A stretch of DNA of 64,000 nucleotides from Larix kaempferi (taxonomy: Eukaryota > Streptophyta > Pinopsida > Pinales > Pinaceae), in the NCBI GenBank assembly GCA_027924585.1, contig BSBM01000001.1, positions 56,399,501 through 56,463,500 of the forward strand. The letters run 5' to 3'. Positions 58,537-64,000 of this stretch are shown here, one piece after another; position 1 is the first letter of the stretch; each line of letters opens with the position of its first letter. Both the position numbers and the translations under genes were made by a program. The notes beneath the pieces were generated by a model. It made no database searches and was not told the origin of the DNA. It was given only the letters and a program-made list of their open reading frames with translations.

Positions 58537-59200
58537 CTACTTGGACACAATGTGACCTAGCAGTATTCCAAACGATGCACAAAAGATGCACTTCTTCAAG
58601 TTTAGCGATATCTGATGCTGTTGGCAATGCTCCAGCATCAACCACAGATTTTCCAGATGATAGTTGATCAAACCATAGATTGTCCAGTCATCCATGCATA
58701 CCTGCAAAAAATTCTGAAGTAAATCCCGGAATGCGGCAACAACAACACGAGAGAATATCGCAGGTGCGTTCTTCAACCCAAACGGCATCACGGTGTACTG
58801 AAAACAACCCCACTCTGTCACAAAAGTTGTCTTGTGGCGGTCTTCTTTGGTGATTCGGATCTGATGATAGCCAGAGAACCCATCCGTGAAAGAATACATC
58901 TCTTAGCCACCCACGCCCTCAAGCACCTCGTTAGTAAATGGGGTCGAAAAGGGATCATGAAAGCAGGTGTCATTCAACTTCCGCAAATTGACACAAATGC
59001 GTACTTCATCGGTCTTCTTGTCCTGCACTACCATAGGAATGATCCATTATGACTCCTTAATTGGTTCAATAATTCCAACATCTAACATGCGATCAAGTTC
59101 TACCTTGATCCTCTCCTTATGGCTTGGATTCAGTCAATATGGGTGCTATCTGATTGGCTTGGCATTTGGTTTCAGCGGGATCTTCATCTCCCCTAAATCG
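58537..59200 (-). pseudogene. Gypsy reverse transcriptase palm of large element, YxDD reads CMDD
   Basis: Minus-strand, one frame. Upstream of a stop near 59146 the RT start is seen through in-frame stops ('V-V-Q-D-K-K-T', 'I-C-V-N-L-R-K-L-N-D'). The part 58899-58537 has 'F-T-D-G-F-S-G-Y-H-Q-I' (first catalytic Asp), 'V-M-P-F-G-L-K-N-A-P-A-I-F-S' and the active site 'V-C-M-D-D-W-T-I-Y' near 58690. The canonical Tyr of YxDD is Cys. Stops (59146, 58900 and a few between) kill the copy. RT is in the same frame as RNase H and integrase over about 3.4 kb with no frameshift. Confidence 0.88.
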
Positions 59201-60030
59201 CCCAAGATACCCTTCATTTTAGAAAACTTAGTAGGAAAAAAGTCTTGGAATTCATGTAGCAAGTCGGTGACCTTTCCCATAATCTCATCATCCCAATAGT
59301 CCCCAACATTCATGAACTTTGGACTATCCTCTGTTCCAATGTTGATCTTATGGATTTTCAGCAGTTGACTGATCGGATCACTTGGCGCATCAGGTGCTAC
59401 AACATTGAGACTCCCTTCAGACTCCAGAATATTGACATTCTGTAGGTCATCACCGTCCTCTGGCCCACCGGTGATATTATAACATTCCATCATGGATTGC
59501 ATTTGCCAGTGTGTATGCGGATCCGTGGGATATGACACTGGAACAACCTTCAGAACCACATCGCGGATGAGCTGCAAAGCATTATGGACATCTGGGTTGG
59601 CATCTGCGAAGTTGAACGTATGAGTAAAGCATACCGTCAACTCCAACCAAGTAGTAATTTCTCCTCGCAACTCAACTGTAGTATACCATGATAGCAGCAT
59701 CTTGTCCAAAGTATGGATAAAGGCATGGACCCACTCATCTCTTGGCCGCGATGCCCACAATGTCTGGCACTCCATCAAATGACTGCCAAGGTTATCTCGA
59801 CCATCATATTTCCCTGTGTGGTAAATATCGGTATCACTGAAACGAACCATCATCAATCTCCTGCATTGTGACCATTCATCAATTGATTTCTTATGTGTCG
59901 CCCACCAGCGTGCCGGAGCAGCCTTCAGTGCTTCCTCTAATGCCAGCAGTCGCTGTGGTTCTGAAACTTTTTCCTCAAACTCCACCAGAAAGTTAGACAA
60001 GCCAGACAGGACTTCATATACTGGTAGTGT
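59146..60030 (-). pseudogene. Second gag-like domain and linker between protease and RT
   Basis: The frame from about 60030 down to 59146 is open (60000-59146 has no stop) and shared with RT. It begins 'N-F-L-V-E-F-E-E-K-V', then 'L-E-E-A-L-K-A-A-P-A-R-W-W-A-T-H' and 'W-S-Q-C-R-R-L-M-M-V-R-F', which looks like a retrotransposon gag (capsid) block with its W-W and R-F landmarks. Then 'P-R-D-E-W-V-H-A-F-I-H-T-L-D'. The last 150 residues are a polar linker followed by the RT N-terminal region ('L-L-H-E-F-Q-D-F-F-P-T-K-F'). Position between PR and RT is unusual. The gag at 61-62.6 kb is separate, so the element has two capsid-like blocks. Role unknown. Confidence 0.7.
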
Positions 60031-60032
60031 GA

Positions 60033-60660
60033 CTATTTTAGTCGCAACACGGCATAGTGACTAATGATTAAACCACACTTGTGGAGCGACACCTCATGCA
60101 AGCGATTCTGCCAATGTTCTAAAGCGTCATCAAATTCTAAAGACACGGAGCTATCACTGCACCATCCAAGCTCACTGTTGGCAGTTGGATGAATATAATC
60201 CTCAAAAATATTGAATGCATGGTCCCATCCGTTGGGATCTTCGTCCTTCACTGGTTCAATGTATCTACGTCCTTCATCCGGATCCAACGGGGCTATAACT
60301 TTGAGATTGCGATTTTCAAAAATCATCATCCGTCGCTTGAAGTTGATTACCGCTCCACTATCGTTAGCCCATCCAATCCCCAACAACGCAGGATAAGAGC
60401 TGCTCCCTTCAACTACTTCGATGACTTCGAAGTCGGCATAAGTCTTCATTCCCTCAATGTCCACCACCAGGCGTGGAACTCTCCCAATGGGTGTCACCTT
60501 CACGTGATTAGCTAGCTGGAACTGTACAGGAGACCAGTTCAATGGGGGGCTCCCCATTTTCTACCATGCCTTCTTGGTCAAGATGTTGACATCCAAACCA
60601 AGATCCAGAATAACCGAATCAACTTCATGGTCCCCAATTTGTATGTTCATGCGCATCTCC
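60033..60660 (-). pseudogene. Aspartic protease of large gypsy element
   Basis: Minus-strand: 'V-I-L-D-L-G-L-D-V-N-I-L' near 60600, with the catalytic Asp in D-L-G (usual D-S/T-G), then a stop at about 60560 and an open frame 60557-60033: 'L-V-V-D-I-E-G-M' and 'P-A-L-L-G-I-G-W-A-N' (flap/second strand), 'I-N-F-K-R-R-M-M-I-F'. It ends at TAA at 60033 and is one base out of frame with the next block, so a frameshift or a slippage site lies near 60,010-60,040. Confidence 0.75.
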
Positions 60661-61240
60661 TTACCAGTCTTCCGTCACTGTAAGGAGTTTACTGCGGACT
60701 CCTGTCGTCCCCTAGCTGGACGCTGCAACAATCCCTCGATCTCAGCAAGGGCTATGGGATCTCTTGCCAACAATAAACAGCTCTAAAAAAACTTTTGCAA
60801 GGTTCCAGACTGTGCCGATGGATCTGCCTCTGAAGGAGCATCAAAGATAGGGGGCATCTCGCAAATAATAGCCTTACCGCGATCCTTGTCCATTGCACGA
60901 TGTGCCTAAAAGAATGCATCATGCTCGGACTCCATGTCAAATGACACCTTCTTCTGCCCTGCCAATCGAATGAGCGGGTGTGAGCTATCCCCTCCGATTA
61001 TTGCACCTCCACGGGTGATAACTGCAACAGCTGCATCTTGTGGCCTGGGCTCCACAGAAATTGTCGCAACACTCACACTGTGATTCTAGTTCGACGACAG
61101 ATTACCCGGTTGGTTCATGTTCTGATTAGCATTTTGATTCGGGTGTTGGTTCTGGTTCTACGCCAATTGCTGCACTTGATTCTATACCAGCTGCTGCGCC
61201 TAATTCTGATTTTTCAATTTTGGAACGTTCCATGCTTGCC
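60661..61240 (-). other. Linker between gag zinc knuckles and protease
   Basis: Low-complexity minus-strand text rich in Gln/Asn ('N-Q-N-Q-H-P-N-Q-N-A-N-Q') at 61100-61200, typical of a gag tail, then a stretch without known motif. Confidence 0.5.
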
Positions 61241-61244
61241 ATCG

Positions 61245-62600
61245 TGCAATCAGCTGCAGGCAGTTTTCTATGGTATGATCTGTGACAAAGCAGAACGTAC
61301 ACTATGTCTGCAATAGTGGACAATCTCGCTGGTAGTGTCCCCATACTGCACAATGATAACACTGAATAGGTCTGTGACCTCCTCGTCCTCCTCTATGACC
61401 AAATCCTCCACCACGTCTACCCCAGAATCCTCCACGGAATCTGCCCTGCTGTTGGTACTGCGGTTGATTGAACTATTGTTGCATAGGATTCGGTTGCATG
61501 CCTTGCCATTGTTGTGCATACTGTGGTTGTTGAACATACTGTGGCTGTTGTGGATCCATTTGCATCGGAGTATATTGCAGCATAAACTTTTGTGGTTGCT
61601 ACTGCGGTACAAACTATACCTGTGGTTGAGGTAGCGACTGGGCTACCTGCGGTTGCGGTTGTTGTACGACACGCTGGTCATCCTTCACATAGAATGCATC
61701 ATACGTTCTCTTGTGTAGCAACCCATATGCACAACAATATTTGTCTTCATGTCCCACAGATTTATAGAATGTACAATACAGATTCATTAGTTTTGTGACC
61801 GTCTTCTGCATGTATTGGCATTCCTCATGGCAGTGCCCATATACCTGCTAGACGCGACACCACGGCATGCCACCGCCACTCAATGGGTTCGGTGCTCCCG
61901 AAACCAGATAATTGTGGAAGTCTGGGAAATTATCCTTATTATGCCCTTCTCCTCGACATCTCGTACACCATACTTCTTCACGCCGCTCCTTTCCCTTCTT
62001 AAGATCTTGCAGCTATATGGTCAGGTTAGCCAGCTGTGTCTGAATTTGTGACATCCCAGCTATGTTTTCACAAATTGGCGATGCCTCCAACCGCATTGCA
62101 ATCTCCAGAGCTTCACTGGGCGTTACAATGTTCAGTTGCATAAGCGGTAGTTGAATGTATGGGAGCAGTGCCGCGATGAACCATTCCTTGTGTTAGATAG
62201 TGCTCATTTCAAAACTAACCCCTGCCATTAGCGTTTTAAATCACTAGTCAAAGTCCCACACCATTTCATTGGGATACTACTTAATTTCTTTCAGTTCTGT
62301 AATATACTGTGCTTCAGACTTGGGTTTTTTTAATTCTGCAATCAATCCGTTCCTGATATCATCTAGCGTCTTCTCCGGAGCTCCTGTAGGGACTAGAACA
62401 AACTTCATAAACCAGTCTAATGCGCGACCTCCCAGAGTTGTCGCTAACTGTCCTTTCTTAGCATTATCATCAGTGATTTGCTTTATGGTCCATACCACTT
62501 CACATAAAAACCAGTACTGCTCAGGGTTATCTATTCCATTTCCATGGAACAACAGTAACTTAGGATCCTTGCCTGCCATCCTAGGCATCCTTCCTCCAGT
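61245..62600 (-). pseudogene. Gypsy gag of large element with five CCHC-type motifs
   Basis: Minus-strand: capsid block 62588-62277 ('L-L-L-F-H-G-N-G-I-D', 'L-G-G-R-A-L-D-W-F') continues through stops near 62274, 62250 and 62192. Then five CX2CX4HX4C-like knuckles: 61926-61968 (last Cys is Phe), 61818-61859 (second Cys position is a TAG), 61734-61775 (second Cys is Tyr), 61320-61361 (intact, C-Y-H-C-A-V-W-G-H) and 61260-61301 (intact, C-T-F-C-F-V-T-D-H). Between knuckles 3 and 4 is a Gln/Tyr/Met/His-rich stretch. Plant gypsy gags usually have one or two knuckles. Stops and lost ligands show decay. Confidence 0.8.
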
Positions 62601-63470
62601 CGCTGAGCTTCTAGCAATTAACTTCTGTTGACTTGATGAGCATGGTGGTGTTGTAGTTGTATTTATTACTGGTTGAGAGATAGTGAGCGGAGGTGTGGGT
62701 ACATTGCCGTTGGGGTTTCGTCATGCCTCTATCCTGGGCGTAGCCTGGTTGTCCTTGTCCGGACTGTGAGGTCGCTTCGTCCCATATGGTCTTCCTTCGC
62801 GGCCTTGCGGTTCGATCGCAGCAGGACCTTCTCCTATCCTCTGCCTCTTTTCTTGTCGAAACCTTGCTCCTCCCCTTATAAGACCACTCTCTTCCTCGGA
62901 TTCACTCACAGTCTCGCCATGACCTGCACCCATCTACCCCTTATCATTCCATATACTTCCCCCCTGTTGTCGCGATACCCACGGCCTCCGCCCACCAAGG
63001 TTCCTACTGATCAAGGTGCATCTTCAATATACCCTTCTCACAAATAAGCATCTTAATGGACAGTTGGAGCAACAACCGAAACCTTCCCCAGGGTCCACGG
63101 AAGAAATATATTTCAGCTTCACTATAAGACTTTTTTGTATCAACCGCAAATTCAGTGATATAACCTTCCAATATGCTCGAATTCCTACAATTCTTGGATC
63201 AGCTCTGGGGTCCAGGTCATAGGTTCACCACCTTGGAATTTCCTCTTCTGAAAGGTCAACTTTGCCAACCACTCGAACAAGATGACTGGGAATTCGCAGA
63301 AAAATATTTGTGCGGACCGTCGTGAATATATCTCTCCACCCACTGATCTACGGTCAATCGAGTGTTCTGACTTTCTTCTTCAGCAAATTCTTGCAACTTC
63401 TATTCAAACCAGCTTTGTATCTCTGGTTGCGCCGGATGCCACAACATATCCTGTTTTCACTTCGCACTAG
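62601..63470 (-). other. 5' leader of large gypsy element
   Basis: Between PBS and the capsid block. A minus-strand ORF 62933-62721 (rich in Glu, Gly and Arg, 'E-S-E-E-E-S-G-L-I-R') may be the N-terminal part of gag, but its frame is not the same as that of the capsid block. Confidence 0.45.
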
Positions 63471-63488
63471 GTCCCGGCAACGGAACCA
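63471..63488 (-). other. Primer binding site of large gypsy element
   Basis: Minus-strand TGGTTCCGTTGCCGGGAC, five bases inside the LTR edge. It starts TGG as required and resembles the TGGCGCCGTTGCCGGGG type (tRNA-Asp-like) common in plant gypsy elements, with two mismatches. Confidence 0.7.
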
Positions 63489-63493
63489 TTTAT

Positions 63494-64000
63494 TGACACA
63501 AACCCAGTTGACAGGGGTTCCACTCACTGTCGACACCCGAACCACCACAATCTCCCTGAGCACCGGCCTAGACAGGTTTAACCCCGTCCAGCAACACTTG
63601 CAGAGCAGATGAGGTCTCACCCGAGATGTTCAAGGGAGAGTTAACGGAACCATGTTTCCGCCGAATGAAGGAGGATGTTTGAGGCTTAATTACTTAACTT
63701 ATTGCAACATTTCAGAAGTAGATCTATGCATTTAACTTCGACATTAATTATATTCATAGCATCATTCAACAGAAACATTCATCATCGCAACAAATATAAT
63801 AGCAAAGCATAATTTAATTGCAGCAAGAAAACATAGCATCATTCATATATCGCAACATGCATTACCACGGGTGGACAGAAGAGACACAGGGATTCCACAA
63901 AACAACTCTGTCATATCATATTAACTCCGCAAAAACCCAGATACAACATCTCCGTAAAATACAGATCTCTTGATCTTAGATACACAATCATAGACACATA
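63494..64000 (-). repeat. 5' LTR of large gypsy element, incomplete at window edge
   Basis: Starts TGACACAAACCCAG in plus orientation and matches 51611-52130 to the end of the window. The rest (about 250 bases, with TATA box) lies outside. Confidence 0.9.

Larger units (their letters stand above)
51611..64000 (-). mobile_element. Large Ty3/gypsy element on minus strand, 5' LTR cut by window edge
   Basis: The minus strand carries, in order, a 5' LTR (64000-63494, incomplete), PBS, gag with zinc knuckles, protease, a gag-like domain, RT, RNase H, integrase, a separate 3' gene and a 3' LTR (52373-51611). At least 12.4 kb long, it exceeds typical gypsy elements. The two LTRs differ at about 36 of ~500 compared bases plus indels by eye (about 7%), so it is older than the copia insertion at 3.6 kb. 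Both gag and pol have stops. Integrase-last order and the extra 3' gene point to a non-chromovirus lineage; the lineage name is left open. Confidence 0.9.

Overview
The window reads as heterochromatic intergenic DNA from a plant with a very large genome. Plant-specific signals include a Ty1/copia element with a tRNA-iMet-type primer site, a Tekay-like gypsy chromovirus, a large gypsy element with an extra 3' gene, L1-type LINEs with a DUF4283/zinc-knuckle ORF1, and an intron-bearing CACTA transposase. The very diverged, nested composition and the style of the repeat families make me lean to a gymnosperm, but that is inference. I find no intact host gene, tRNA, rRNA or CRISPR array. Almost every coding region is a decayed mobile-element gene.

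Layout, left to right. 1-2.76 kb: LINE remnant on the minus strand (ORF1, then endonuclease; the RT lies left of the window). 3.63-9.69 kb: complete but inactivated Ty1/copia element with two ~0.71 kb LTRs, PBS, PPT and a perfect 5-bp target duplication. 9.86-10.06 kb: possible SINE. 10.3-11.56 kb: fragment of a second copia. 11.56-16.56 kb: CACTA (En/Spm) transposase gene with TNP2, DUF4218-like and DUF4216-like parts and recognisable introns. 16.93-18.48 kb: 1.5 kb mosaic (CAT)n microsatellite, then a G-poor, telomere-like degenerate tract. 19.02-21.74 kb: 5'-truncated gypsy chromovirus ending in a 316-bp LTR. 21.74-22.6 kb: LINE reverse-transcriptase fragment. 22.9-23.85 kb: a 24-bp repeat and an unknown ORF.

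25.45-28.33 kb (minus) is the most intriguing stretch: a multi-exon decayed gene with a DGQH motif early and an I-D-L-P-F motif late, possibly a ParB-like plus methyltransferase-like protein. It is followed by 69-bp repeats, then by a 1.4 kb array holding 14 copies of a palindromic motif (29.09-30.48 kb), then by a second unknown minus-strand gene with a long coiled coil (30.93-34.35 kb) whose TATA box sits just inside an LTR-like insertion. 34.58-41.0 kb holds two diverged copies of one LTR family (one a 1,450-bp solo LTR with a perfect TSD), two minisatellites and a probable minus-strand LTR.

41-51.6 kb is AT-rich and mostly non-coding: an endonuclease relic, a palindromic compound microsatellite, several local tandem duplications and a 1.9 kb tandem segmental duplication. 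51.61-64 kb is one large gypsy element on the minus strand, running off the right edge. In its own reading order it has the 5' LTR, PBS, a gag with five zinc-knuckle motifs, a protease, a second gag-like domain, RT, RNase H and integrase, then a separate 3' gene with its own TATA box and 5' intron, and a 763-bp 3' LTR.

Co-ordinates of ORF parts come from reading frames and are good to a few bases. Element edges without LTR or TSD support are approximate. Family names rest on motif recognition, not on a database search.
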